Source of the DNA: Kistimonas sp964291505
Lineage (GTDB): Bacteria > Pseudomonadota > Gammaproteobacteria > Pseudomonadales > Endozoicomonadaceae
Length of the DNA stretch: 64,000 nt
Reading direction: 5' to 3'
Assembly (NCBI GenBank): GCA_964291505.2
Contig: OZ220221.1
Coordinates: forward strand, 1-64,000
Shown here: positions 8,141 through 15,802 of the stretch, piece by piece
How positions within the stretch are numbered: the stretch's first letter is position 1
How the letters are laid out: each line of letters starts with the position of its first letter
Program-made: the position numbers and the translations under genes
Notes under the pieces: generated by a model
Told to the model about the DNA's origin: nothing
The model's database searches: none
Seen by the model: only the letters and a program-made list of their open reading frames with translations

Positions 8141-8662
8141 TTACAGAATCTGTTTATACTTATGTACATTCACATTACAAGTTTCGTATAAATAAACTGA
8201 TTCAAATATCTGTTGATTTGCTAAATCGTTTTTTAGAGTTTCAGGCACATTATTAGCAACTTCATCTACATCAAAAAAAGGACCATACAATCCAACTAAA
8301 AGTATTCCTTTTCCGTTTGAGTTAGCTATAGAAGTCATTGTTGGCTTGTTTAGTTTTTCATATATAACTGAAACAACCTTGCTAGTAGTTATTTCATCTG
8401 GCTCGATCACTAAACCACCTTGTGCAGGTCTATGCGGAACGTCATCCGCTCCATAAGACGTAATGCTAATAGCAACATCTTGGCTGTAAAATGCATCGGT
8501 GATTTCTATCCAAGTATCAGCACCATCAATTTCTACAAATGCGTCTGGCGGATCTGGCTGAGTCTTCACTGTCAGTGATTGCCCTTTACTTTTCAAGTAT
8601 TCAGCAAATGAAGCTAAGACACTATTTTCGTGTGCCTCTTTAATTTTTCTACGTGAAACCAT
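8141..8662 (-). CDS. Integron cassette 7: possible PD-(D/E)XK-type protein
   Basis: 173 residues from the internal ATG at 8662; the longer open frame reads back through the neighbouring attC and is not real coding. The segment PDPPDAFVEIDGADTWIEIT (residues about 36-55) resembles the core of a PD-(D/E)XK nuclease fold: an acidic residue, a short loop, then a strand with E-I. The expected lysine is not clear, so this is weak. A basic N-terminus (VSRRKIKEAHENS) precedes it. It is the sole gene of its cassette. A restriction- or toxin-like role is possible but unproven. Confidence 0.55.
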   Translation of the reverse strand: MVSRRKIKEAHENSVLASFAEYLKSKGQSLTVKTQPDPPDAFVEIDGADTWIEITDAFYSQDVAISITSYGADDVPHRPAQGGLVIEPDEITTSKVVSVIYEKLNKPTMTSIANSNGKGILLVGLYGPFFDVDEVANNVPETLKNDLANQQIFESVYLYETCNVNVHKYKQIL

Positions 8663-8670
8663 GATAATAC

Positions 8671-8772
8671 CTATAACGCCGCGCTCAGCCGCTGACAAAA
8701 GTGGCGCTTGTTTTGCGGCTTTTTGCAAAACAAGTGACGCTTTTGGCAGTCGGTTGCAGCGCCTTGTTAGGC
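8671..8772 (-). repeat. attC site of cassette 6
   Basis: R'' core GCCTAAC (8766-8772) and R' core GTTATAG (8671-8677) flank pairing arms (AAGGCGCTGCAACCGACTG against CAGCGGCTGAGCGCGGC) and a large central stem (AAGCGTCACTTG against CAAGCGCCACTTT). The R' core matches the R'' core of cassette 7. Confidence 0.88.
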
Positions 8773-8774
8773 CA

Positions 8775-9392
8775 TTACACTTGATTAAATGGGACTCTTT
8801 CATTCCATAGCCCCCTGTATTTATCACGCCATTCGAGCCCAATCGAATCAAACCACTCGATAGTGGCATTTACACTATCCTCTGTAATCTTAAAGTTCTC
8901 TATATGATCTTTAATCATTTCGTCTGAAATGGTTAATTTATCGAGATACTCATCAAATGAGTTAGCCACCACAACAAGAGAATCTTCTTGGCGTAAACCT
9001 GTCCATTCAGGAAGCCCTTGCACGAATGCAACGACTTTACATCCTTCTCTCATATCAAGATAAAGCATGCTCGAGCCACCATCTCTTGCGATTGGGATAA
9101 CTCCAGCTTCAGGGAATCCTTCTTGTTTTCTGGCCTGCCTTAATTCGAAAGGGTTGCACTCCCAGTCATCATCTCTACTTGCCCTGTATAAACTAGAGAA
9201 GCATAGATATTCTGACTTTTCGTTCTCGAAATTGATCAAAATGTCGTATTCGAGATAGCCTCCATTACATGATTTCAGGAACTTCTTATAATCATTTGGA
9301 AGACTCGTCCCCAACTCATTTTCGATAGACATTATCTCAGCATCTGTAGCGAGCTGGTTAGTATCTTCAATGAGTAAGTTTCTATATTTCAT
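8775..9392 (-). CDS. Integron cassette 6: SMI1/KNR4 (SUKH) family protein
   Basis: 205 residues from the ATG at 9392, since the open frame to 9428 enters the attC. The N-terminus has the SUKH pattern: IMSIENELGTSLPNDYKKFLKSCNGG (residues about 18-43), later IPIARDGGSSMLYLD, and a C-terminal helical part. SUKH proteins often act as immunity proteins that neutralise nuclease toxins, but many are orphan housekeeping proteins. Here it lies two cassettes from HNH proteins. As an orphan cassette it may protect against imported or neighbour-delivered toxins. Confidence 0.8.
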   Translation of the reverse strand: MKYRNLLIEDTNQLATDAEIMSIENELGTSLPNDYKKFLKSCNGGYLEYDILINFENEKSEYLCFSSLYRASRDDDWECNPFELRQARKQEGFPEAGVIPIARDGGSSMLYLDMREGCKVVAFVQGLPEWTGLRQEDSLVVVANSFDEYLDKLTISDEMIKDHIENFKITEDSVNATIEWFDSIGLEWRDKYRGLWNERVPFNQV

Positions 9393-9416
9393 GGAACGAT
9401 ATCCGTGTTCTTTAGG

Positions 9417-9500
9417 GCCTAACGCCAAAATAAGCGGCGCGGCGCCAGCCGCGTCCGGTGGAGGGCGAAGCCCGGAACGAACTTGATTTTTTTGTTAGGC
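9417..9500 (-). repeat. attC site of cassette 5
   Basis: R'' core GCCTAAC (9494-9500) and R' core GTTAGGC (9417-9423), with GC-rich central arms (GACGCGGCTGGC against GCGCCGCGCCGC) and a GGGCTTCGCCC hairpin. The stop codon of the cassette 5 gene is inside the R'' core. Confidence 0.9.
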
Positions 9501-10220
9501 TTTGTTTGCTTTGATGATCAATGCTTTTTTTACTCTTAATAAAGTTGGTTTTGGTATTTGTGCATTCTTTAATATGGTTTCATATTCTTCAGATATTATA
9601 TTTGTAACTAAAATAGATCCATCATCTGATATTATAAATTTTCCGGAATCATACAACTTATGTATATCACTTCTCATGATAACGCCATTGTTTGCAGACT
9701 CTAAGCCATTTTCTGAAACAGGAATAATATGTGCAGCCTCTAAAACCTCGGGCATTTCTTCATTTGTTATAATGCATTTTTTGTCAAGAGATAATAGTAA
9801 TTTTCTGAATTTTGTTTGCTGTCTCTGAGTTGTTTCTATATTTGACTTTTTCCTTTTAGCCATAATCGGTTTATCTATCCGTTCCCATTCTACGGTTCCA
9901 TCATTCTCTTTATCATCATCATCGATCCAGCTTGCTTCACCACTCATTTTATCTTGAGATAGTTTTATAGTTGATGTTCCCCAACAAACGTCATCATAAT
10001 TAATGTCTTTATTATTACTATGATCATACTTTAGGGTTAATGTATAATTTTTATTATTCGATTTTAGCTTGGACGAAACTTGATATTGGACATATTTATC
10101 CTCATCATGCCAATACTCATCAGTTTTTGATATTTCTCTCAAACTGTCTAAGTCATTAAAATCTACAGAAAGAAATTCTGTACAGTTTTCCCAATATATT
10201 ACTATTCCTTTATCAATCAT
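9495..10220 (-). CDS. Integron cassette 5: HNH endonuclease-like protein
   Basis: 241 residues. The C-terminal half holds an HNH motif of the type found in restriction-related nucleases: CIITNEE, then LEAAHIIPVSENGLESANNG and IMRSDIHKLYDSGKFII (residues about 150-200), with the first His in AAHI, the Asn in ANNG and the last His in DIHKLYD. The N-terminal half is acidic and beta-rich, possibly a DNA-recognition or partner domain. The sequence is AT-rich compared with the chromosomal genes. A defence role fits the cassette context but is inference. Confidence 0.8.
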   Translation of the reverse strand: MIDKGIVIYWENCTEFLSVDFNDLDSLREISKTDEYWHDEDKYVQYQVSSKLKSNNKNYTLTLKYDHSNNKDINYDDVCWGTSTIKLSQDKMSGEASWIDDDDKENDGTVEWERIDKPIMAKRKKSNIETTQRQQTKFRKLLLSLDKKCIITNEEMPEVLEAAHIIPVSENGLESANNGVIMRSDIHKLYDSGKFIISDDGSILVTNIISEEYETILKNAQIPKPTLLRVKKALIIKANKA

Positions 10221-10246
10221 TTTTTACCTGCCTGTGTAGATAAAAA

Positions 10247-10304
10247 GCCTAACGCCGCAATAACGGGCACAGTTTACTGTGTCCCGTTGATTGCTTTGTT
10301 AGGG
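10247..10304 (-). repeat. attC site of cassette 4
   Basis: Short attC of 58 bases. R'' core CCCTAAC (10298-10304) and R' core GTTAGGC (10247-10253), with an almost perfect stem CAATCAACGGGACACAG against CTGTGCCCGTTATTG. Confidence 0.92.
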
Positions 10305-10825
10305 ATAAATCTGTCGATTATGTAAGCTGCACTTTGGTCTTGTTTAAAGCTAATTAGTCTTGGGGTACATGCCCTAGAAATAGGGCCGTAATGTGCGATG
10401 GCCTCTTCTTCATTATTAGCAATTACTTGGATTAGCTCCCGATATTCATCATATATCTCCCTGACATGATCATCACTAAGCATCTGACGTCTGCTGCTGC
10501 ATCTAAAGAGTTCTTGATGTGATATACCTCTTAAGTGTGCCTGAAATTGCAAAGTAGATGTGAGGGAAAGGAATTTATCTTTTTGCCTGTAAAAATGATT
10601 ATTTTTCTTTAAATATGAAATCTCTTTCGATAATTCTTCATTTGCCTTTTTAAGTGGCTCTACTTCTAAATCAAATCGATGACTCTCCCAACTTTTACCA
10701 AAAGAGAATGCCCCTCCCAATAAAGAGGCAAAAATAGTGAAAGCCACCACTAAATGCACGGGTTTTACGGCCTTTAGTAATTGTGCGATTGTTAGTTCAT
10801 CCAATTTATTGGTTGAATCACTCAC
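10274..10825 (-). CDS. Integron cassette 4: membrane/coiled-coil protein
   Basis: 183 residues. A short cytoplasmic N-terminus is followed by one membrane helix (VHLVVAFTIFASLLGGAFSF, residues about 23-42) and a coiled coil (EVEPLKKANEELSKEISYLKK, about 54-74). The rest is helical and lacks a recognisable catalytic motif. Its last codons run into its attC. Family not recognised; single-pass plus coiled-coil architecture recurs in cassette 2. Confidence 0.65.
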   Translation of the reverse strand: MSDSTNKLDELTIAQLLKAVKPVHLVVAFTIFASLLGGAFSFGKSWESHRFDLEVEPLKKANEELSKEISYLKKNNHFYRQKDKFLSLTSTLQFQAHLRGISHQELFRCSSRRQMLSDDHVREIYDEYRELIQVIANNEEEAIAHYGPISRACTPRLISFKQDQSAAYIIDRFIPNKAINGTQ

Positions 10826-10840
10826 GATCTCTCTCCGTTT

Positions 10841-10926
10841 CCCTAACGCCGGGCTAAGCCGAGCGCCGAAGGCGCGTCGGGCGGAAGGGCTTTAGCCCTG
10901 GAGCGAACTTGAGCCCTTTGTTAAAT
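10841..10926 (-). repeat. attC site of cassette 3
   Basis: R'' core ATTTAAC (10920-10926) and R' core GTTAGGG (10841-10847), arms AAAGGGCTCAAG against CTTAGCCCGGC, with two internal GC-rich hairpins (GGGCTAAAGCCC, GCGCCTTCGGCGC). Confidence 0.9.
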
Positions 10927-11793
10927 TTCGTCATACACATACCATGACTGGTAATTATTTGAAGTGACAGCCTCGCCAGCTTTTTTCTCGTTTTGGTTGC
11001 ACTCTTTACATAGAAGCTGAATATTAGAGACATCATTTAAACCATGCCTTGCAAGAGGAACAATATGATCATAGTTTTCTGTATTGTCTAAGTTAATCAT
11101 CCCACTCAAGTCTTTGTCGCAAAGAACACATCGGCCTCTATCCCTGAAAAATACAGCTCTTTGCACCCATTTAGGAATTGATTTTCTGTTTAATATTCCA
11201 GGTCTTTTGAAGAAGTGTAGAGCTTCTTCAGGTGGTTCTGAGTCCTTTTCTAATTTCAATATCGAAGCCATCATGTCATTGAACCTAAGCATGAGACTCC
11301 GATTTTGAAATAACACATGAAATACTTCTTTAACCGTTTGTTGGATTAGCTTGTAATATTCCCCGGAGTCCCTAAGATCAGTCATGTAGTCGTATAAGTC
11401 ATCATCATCGCATGATGTGAAGTCCTTTGATCTATCTGACAGGAATTCATTGAAGGTTGTATGTTCAATTGAGTGAAATTCAAATGCTGACTCAATAGGT
11501 AACTTTGTGAGCTTTAAATCCTGTAATGCAGGAGGAAGATCTTTATATTGCTCAATTAGTCGCTTCCGTTTCTCTAGATCTAAATCGGTGACTTCTTCAT
11601 AGTAAACATCTTCAACTATAAACTCTATAAAGTAATGAAATGTTGAATACTTTTCAAAAGGTTCAATTAAGTTGAAAATCTGTTCATCTCCATAAAACTC
11701 ATGAAGATTTCTTATAAAATCAAACTGATTGAATAGGACATTTCTTATTACATTACAAAAATAGTATGTCTCGTAAAATTTAGCTTCTAGCAC
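10921..11793 (-). CDS. Integron cassette 3: HNH endonuclease domain protein
   Basis: 290 residues. The C-terminal 80 residues form a zinc-type HNH domain: CVLC near residue 230, then YDHIVPLARHG, DVSNIQLLCKECNQNEKK. Two CxxC pairs and the His/Asn residues are present. The N-terminal 200 residues are helical and unlike anything I recognise, and may sense a target or bind a partner. It is the only gene in its cassette and differs from the cassette 5 HNH protein. It could be a nuclease used in defence; activity is inferred from the motif. Confidence 0.82.
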   Translation of the reverse strand: MLEAKFYETYYFCNVIRNVLFNQFDFIRNLHEFYGDEQIFNLIEPFEKYSTFHYFIEFIVEDVYYEEVTDLDLEKRKRLIEQYKDLPPALQDLKLTKLPIESAFEFHSIEHTTFNEFLSDRSKDFTSCDDDDLYDYMTDLRDSGEYYKLIQQTVKEVFHVLFQNRSLMLRFNDMMASILKLEKDSEPPEEALHFFKRPGILNRKSIPKWVQRAVFFRDRGRCVLCDKDLSGMINLDNTENYDHIVPLARHGLNDVSNIQLLCKECNQNEKKAGEAVTSNNYQSWYVYDEI

Positions 11794-11807
11794 GATATCT
11801 CCGAGAA

Positions 11808-11862
11808 ATTTAACGCCTAAATCAGATGCGCCGTAGGCGTCACTTGGATTTACTTGTTAAAG
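11808..11862 (-). repeat. attC site of cassette 2
   Basis: 55-base attC. R'' core CTTTAAC (11856-11862) and R' core GTTAAAT (11808-11814), arms AAGTAAATCCAAGTGACGCC against GGCGCATCTGATTTAGGC with a TAC loop. Confidence 0.92.
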
Positions 11863-11867
11863 CCACA

Positions 11868-12728
11868 TTACTCGTAGCCTGTTTTGTGTCGGTTTTGAAT
11901 ATCTTCTGATTTTTCACCAAATAGATTTTCAGCGGAAGTGAAGTCCACAGCCGGAGTCTTTTTTATAAGTTCGAGAAGTATCTTATTATCATTGTTCGAG
12001 TACGTTAGCACTGAACCATATTTTCTGAGCCGGTTTACTTTAATTTTTGTTTTTACAAAATTGGGGAACTCTTCTAGAAAACAATCCAGCTCTTCTATTA
12101 GGTCGTCAGTCAACTTTATAACCCGTTCATTTAAGTCAATTAATGCCACCATGTTTGCACTCCCAGCAGCTGCAATCGCAGAATCAGGGGTTATCGTGAT
12201 GATTGCCTGACCTCTAAAGTGTGCAAACAATTGCTGTTTGAATGACTCATTTTGCTCATTGCGTTGTAACCATAACTTGAGGAGGTAGTTATAGTTACTA
12301 ATCATCGAACGGATTCTGGGAATCTGGCTCCACTTATGTTTATCTGTCTTTCTATCTTTCTTACTTGGAACAATGAATGAAAGCTCTTGGTAGTTCTCCG
12401 AAATAGCCTCAGCATGAAATAAGATGCTAGGTATAGCCGATACTCTTTGGAATGGATCGCTTGTTAGTTTATCGTAATAATTGCCTTTTATTGCAATCAA
12501 TGTCGATCTTGCTTCTTCAACCTGTAAAGTCCATTTGTTTGCAGTATCCATTTTCTGTTTTTCAATGCTAAGGCTTTCTTGATGCCTCAGAGTGAAATAA
12601 GCAATACCGGCACCAAGGACTGATGTAAATAACGCACTTGCTATTGGAAAAATATAATCTTTAAAGTAGTTAGGTGCTGGCTTTAAAGATTCAATCGCAT
12701 CTACGACCATGGATATTTCGCTTGGCAC
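11868..12728 (-). CDS. Integron cassette 2: single-pass membrane protein
   Basis: 286 residues. One membrane helix (IFPIASALFTSVLGAGIAYFT, residues about 26-46) is followed by a charged helical region and a long soluble domain with no motif I recognise (landmarks HKWSQIPRIRSMISNYNYLL and EELDCFLEEFPNFVKTKIKV). There is no cleavable signal peptide; the soluble part probably faces the cytoplasm. It is AT-rich like the other cassettes. Function unknown. Confidence 0.62.
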   Translation of the reverse strand: MPSEISMVVDAIESLKPAPNYFKDYIFPIASALFTSVLGAGIAYFTLRHQESLSIEKQKMDTANKWTLQVEEARSTLIAIKGNYYDKLTSDPFQRVSAIPSILFHAEAISENYQELSFIVPSKKDRKTDKHKWSQIPRIRSMISNYNYLLKLWLQRNEQNESFKQQLFAHFRGQAIITITPDSAIAAAGSANMVALIDLNERVIKLTDDLIEELDCFLEEFPNFVKTKIKVNRLRKYGSVLTYSNNDNKILLELIKKTPAVDFTSAENLFGEKSEDIQNRHKTGYE

Positions 12729-12743
12729 GAAGCCTCCTTTGTG

Positions 12744-12800
12744 GCTTTAACGCCTGCTTAAGGGGCGCCGTAGGCGTCCCATTTGAAGCACTTGTTAGCT
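12744..12800 (-). repeat. attC site of cassette 1
   Basis: 57-base attC. R'' core AGCTAAC (12794-12800) and R' core GTTAAAG (12745-12751), arms AAGTGCTTCAA against TTAAGCAGGC around a GGGACGCC/GGCGCCCC stem. Its R'' core is the exact complement of the GTTAGCT found at the attI end of cassette 1. Confidence 0.93.
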
Positions 12801-13097
12801 GCGTTTTGATTGTTCTTGATCGGAAAACACCCAATGAACTGTTTTTTGAGTGTTTGAACATGCCCTGTTTATGGTTACACGCTTACCATTTCTTACATCT
12901 TCGAAAACTGTTGTGCTCCCACGATAAATATCAGTTCTGTTATCATTTTTTTCTTCAATATGTTCCTCTCTACTCAATTGCTTCCAACGAGGAGATAGAA
13001 CGAACTTTTCATAAAGTTCTGTTCCTCTAGCTATGCCGATTGGGGTTCGCTTACCGTAACGAGAGCCTGAGAACCTATCCTTGAACTTTAAAATCAT
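12795..13097 (-). CDS. Integron cassette 1, second gene: hypothetical protein (100 aa)
   Basis: The ATG at 13097 follows the stop of the first gene by about 10 bases, so the two are probably translated from one message. The product is strongly basic and charged (KFKDRFSGSRYGKRTP, RWKQLSREEHIEEKNDNR). No family is recognised and there is no membrane segment. The close pairing inside one cassette recalls toxin-antitoxin modules, but neither protein matches a known toxin by eye. Confidence 0.55.
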   Translation of the reverse strand: MILKFKDRFSGSRYGKRTPIGIARGTELYEKFVLSPRWKQLSREEHIEEKNDNRTDIYRGSTTVFEDVRNGKRVTINRACSNTQKTVHWVFSDQEQSKRS

Positions 13098-13107
13098 CAA
13101 TGACTTA

Positions 13108-13434
13108 CTATTTTTTCAACTTAAGGAATGCAATCTTAATCCACTTGGCGATTCGCTGTAGATAGTTACTTTCAACTAAATATTCCTTTTGTTCTGTTGC
13201 TTTATTGTCTAAGTCAAAATTAATAGACCTATCCCAATATTCACTAATTAACTCAGGGAGTATTTCAAAGGCACCTGTTTCTCTGTATTCAACAATCATT
13301 GTTTTCAATAATGACTTCGCTTCAGTCTCGCTTTTATGAATCAGAACTCTCGTCAATGACATTAAAGTTCTCTCATCTATACGTACTTGATGTGCATTCA
13401 GATACGACTGAATTCTTTGCCTTGAAATATTCAT
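13108..13434 (-). CDS. Integron cassette 1, first gene: hypothetical protein (108 aa)
   Basis: 108 residues, mostly helical (SYLNAHQVRIDERTLMSLTRVL, ETEAKSLLKTMIVEYRETG), ending in a basic segment (KWIKIAFLKLKK). It is the gene nearest attI, so it should be the best expressed cassette if an attI-side promoter exists. No Shine-Dalgarno is obvious. No family recognised. It forms a two-gene cassette with the next ORF, with no attC between them. Confidence 0.55.
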   Translation of the reverse strand: MNISRQRIQSYLNAHQVRIDERTLMSLTRVLIHKSETEAKSLLKTMIVEYRETGAFEILPELISEYWDRSINFDLDNKATEQKEYLVESNYLQRIAKWIKIAFLKLKK

Positions 13435-13509
13435 ACTTCGATTTCACGGACTTATCTAAATTTTCACATACTACAGGAATTTGTTGCAGGACTCTAATGT
13501 TGCCTGAGC

Positions 13510-13608
13510 AGCTAACAGCTATTATGACTCAAACGAGCAATATCAGATTTTTAACTCGCATGAGTAATATTTAAAAAAACCTTTCTTATTAGCTCATCTG
13601 AGTGATAT
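13510..13608 (-). promoter_or_regulatory. Integron attI region with recombination core and three direct repeats
   Basis: The crossover core GTTAGCT lies at 13510-13516 on the minus strand and marks the first cassette boundary. On its intI side are three related 16-base repeats of the form CTC-N4-GAG-YRATAT (13528-13543, 13555-13570, 13593-13608; plus-strand reading). They are spaced 27 and 38 bases apart, differing by about one helical turn. Class 1 attI sites also carry direct repeats bound by integrase, so these may be integrase-binding sites or operators. The interval 13609-13725 holds no other gene. Confidence 0.65.
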
Positions 13609-13725
13609 TAACTTTCAACGTTGAATCGATAAGATGTTGAATATCAATAAGAAAAAGGTGATGTTTCATTTTTTCTCCAATATTTCTTGAAATTCGGTTT
13701 GTATTTTTCGAAACACTGGCAATAC

Positions 13726-13745
13726 TACTGTTCAAACAAACAGTG
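13726..13745 (+). promoter_or_regulatory. LexA (SOS) box at intI
   Basis: CTG (13728-13730), ten bases TTCAAACAAA, then CAG (13741-13743) match CTG-N10-CAG. It ends 14 bases before the intI start at 13759. Many integron integrase genes carry a LexA box in this position. Confidence 0.85.
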
Positions 13746-13758
13746 TCTGGTTTCGCAC

Positions 13759-14719
13759 ATGTCGATTCGCTTTATGGAAGTTGTTCGTAATTCGCTCAGA
13801 GTCAAGCGCTACAGCTATTGTACTGAGCAAGCCTATTGCTACTGGATTAAATATTACATTCGTTTTCATAACCTGAAGCACCCTCGAGAGCTGGAAACCG
13901 ATCATGTGGTGCAGTTTTTGACCTATCTTGCTGTAAAAAAAACAGGTTGCAGCCGCAACACAGAATCAGGCACTGAATGCGCTCAACTTTCTCTATATCC
14001 ATGTACTGGGTAAGGCATTGGGTGATGTGAGCCGTTTTGCCCGGGCCAAACCCTCGCAGAGAATACCGGTTGTTTTTGAACGTGATGAAATCCGTAAATT
14101 ATTGGAAGTCATCACACCCGGTTACAGGCTGCCGGTGCAATTGATGTACGGGTCCGGCCTTCGTTTGATGGAGTGCTTACGTTTACGTATCAAGGATATT
14201 GATTTCTACCGTAAGACGATCGTTGTTCGCAATGGCAAGGGGGCAAAAGATCGTGTGACGGTTCTCCCGGAGCCTCTCATACCTGTTATCGAATTGCGTA
14301 TTCGAGAAGTCAGGCATTATCACAGAGCGGATCAGGAAGCGGGGTTCGGCACGGTCTGGATGCCTGATGCCCTGGCCCGTAAGTACCCGGAAGAAGCGGC
14401 GAGCTTCCACTGGCAGTATTTTTTCTGTTCCCACAAACGTTCCATCGACCCCCGTAGTGGCCGGGAACATCGCCACCATATTGATGACAGCACCCTACAA
14501 CGGGCTGTGAAACGTGCGATAAAAGCGGCTGGCATCGCTAAAAAAGCGAGCTGCCATACGTTACGCCACTCCTTTGCCACCCATTTACTGGATGACGGTT
14601 ATGATATCCGTACAGTGCAGGAGCTTCTTGGCCATAAGGACCTGAAAACAACCCAGATCTATACCCATGTACTGAACCGGGGAGGATTTGCAGTCAAAAG
14701 CCCCCTGACACATTTATAA
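13759..14719 (+). pseudogene. intI: Integron integrase IntI, frameshifted
   Basis: Tyrosine recombinase of integron type. Translation from the ATG at 13759 runs to YLAVKK, then an A8 tract (13935-13942) shifts the frame and a stop follows at 14011. Removing one A restores VAAATQNQALNALNFLYIHV and a full 319-residue protein. The rest is intact: the catalytic Arg in YGSGLRLMECL, HTLRHSFATHLL, LLGHKDLKTTQIYTHV, and the integron-specific insertion (HWQYFFCSHKRSIDPRSG, then HHIDDSTLQRAVKRA) that grips extrahelical bases of attC. It is divergent from the cassettes, as is normal. Transcriptional slippage on A8 or a sequencing error could mean it is still active. Confidence 0.88.
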
Positions 14720-15004
14720 ACATCAATACCGACTGAATCACTCGATCGTTCACTTTCGTCTGCTGTCGCCAGGGAAAACGCTTCAAAAACCGACGCTATC
14801 AAAGAACTTATGTGTCATCTGCCTCGACGCATGGTAGTGATGAAAGAAAAAAAATCACGCTACCGCCCGAAGGAGTCGCACGATCGTTTCACGACCAGCG
14901 GAGCATGGGCCTCGGTAGCTCGATGTTGAATGAATGTTTAGAAATAAAGTGTCGTATGTAAGCATATTTGGAGAGGGGAAACTATTGCAGTTATGGCATA
15001 AAGA

Positions 15005-15802
15005 CTACGGTTTTTGCTGCTGACCCTGTGACCGTTTCTCACGCTCAAGCTGCCGCAGTATCGCAAAGCGTGTCTGGCCCGGGTTGTGATCCCAGCCGGG
15101 GTCGAGGTCTTCCGGCACTGTGCGGGTCTTGCCGGTGCGAGGGTTTTCCCAGAGACGGGTTTTGATCTTTGGCTCTGGTGAGAGTGTCAGCCCGTAGGCT
15201 TTCAGCTCTTTGCGGTCCAGCTGGATAACGCCGCAGCGGCAGTTCCAGCCGTTCGGGGGGAAGTGGGTTGTCCAGAATGTGTGGTTTACCGGATATACCT
15301 TGCCATCCCATTGTTGGTGTTCGGGTCGTACCCGATGGTCTTCCACGGCGTCGTACATCAGGTATGGCGCGGTTGCAGCGTTGGCCCGGATGCTTTGCCA
15401 GTGGCCCACACTGTAGGCGCTTTGCAGGTTGGACCGGAAAATGGTCGCCAGCCTGGATGCGCTGCCCAGCCGGGCTTTCACTATCTGTCCGGTATCCGGG
15501 TCCACAACATCCTGTTTACCCCACCATCCGGCCTTTTGCAGGGCGGGGATGAGCTGCTGTTTGAACGCCGCCATCGTCTGCCCTTCGTCTATGGCCTGTT
15601 GTGTCTTTTTCGCTACGAAGGCCAGCAGATCCCGGTTCATCATCTTGGCGACGGTAAAGGCGGCGTCATGTTCCTCTGCGAGCATATCCTCCCAGCGAAA
15701 TGACAGCTTCAGCCCTTTGCGTTCAAAGAACCGGATAGCCTGAGCGGGTTTCAGGGTAAAACCGGCTGTGACTTCCAAGAAGTCATAGTGGCTTGAGGGC
15801 AT
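15005..15802 (-). CDS. Phage minor head protein (Mu F-like / SPP1 gp7 family)
   Basis: 265 residues. The central part carries the family signature: RLATIFRSNLQSAYSVGHWQ, PYLMYDAVEDHRVRPEHQQWDGKVY, then FWTTHFPPNGWNCRC. In Mu-like phages this protein follows the portal and helps start head assembly and genome packaging. Its position after the portal and a cargo gene fits. It is the last recognisable prophage late gene; no protease, scaffold, capsid or tail genes follow before the integron. The 285 bases from 14720 to 15004 hold no gene I can support. Confidence 0.85.
   Translation of the reverse strand: MPSSHYDFLEVTAGFTLKPAQAIRFFERKGLKLSFRWEDMLAEEHDAAFTVAKMMNRDLLAFVAKKTQQAIDEGQTMAAFKQQLIPALQKAGWWGKQDVVDPDTGQIVKARLGSASRLATIFRSNLQSAYSVGHWQSIRANAATAPYLMYDAVEDHRVRPEHQQWDGKVYPVNHTFWTTHFPPNGWNCRCGVIQLDRKELKAYGLTLSPEPKIKTRLWENPRTGKTRTVPEDLDPGWDHNPGQTRFAILRQLEREKRSQGQQQKP

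Noticed and set aside
8663..8869. N-terminal 69 residues of the long frame of cassette 7
   Set aside because: They are translated attC sequence from the neighbouring cassette; the internal ATG at 8662 is the better start.
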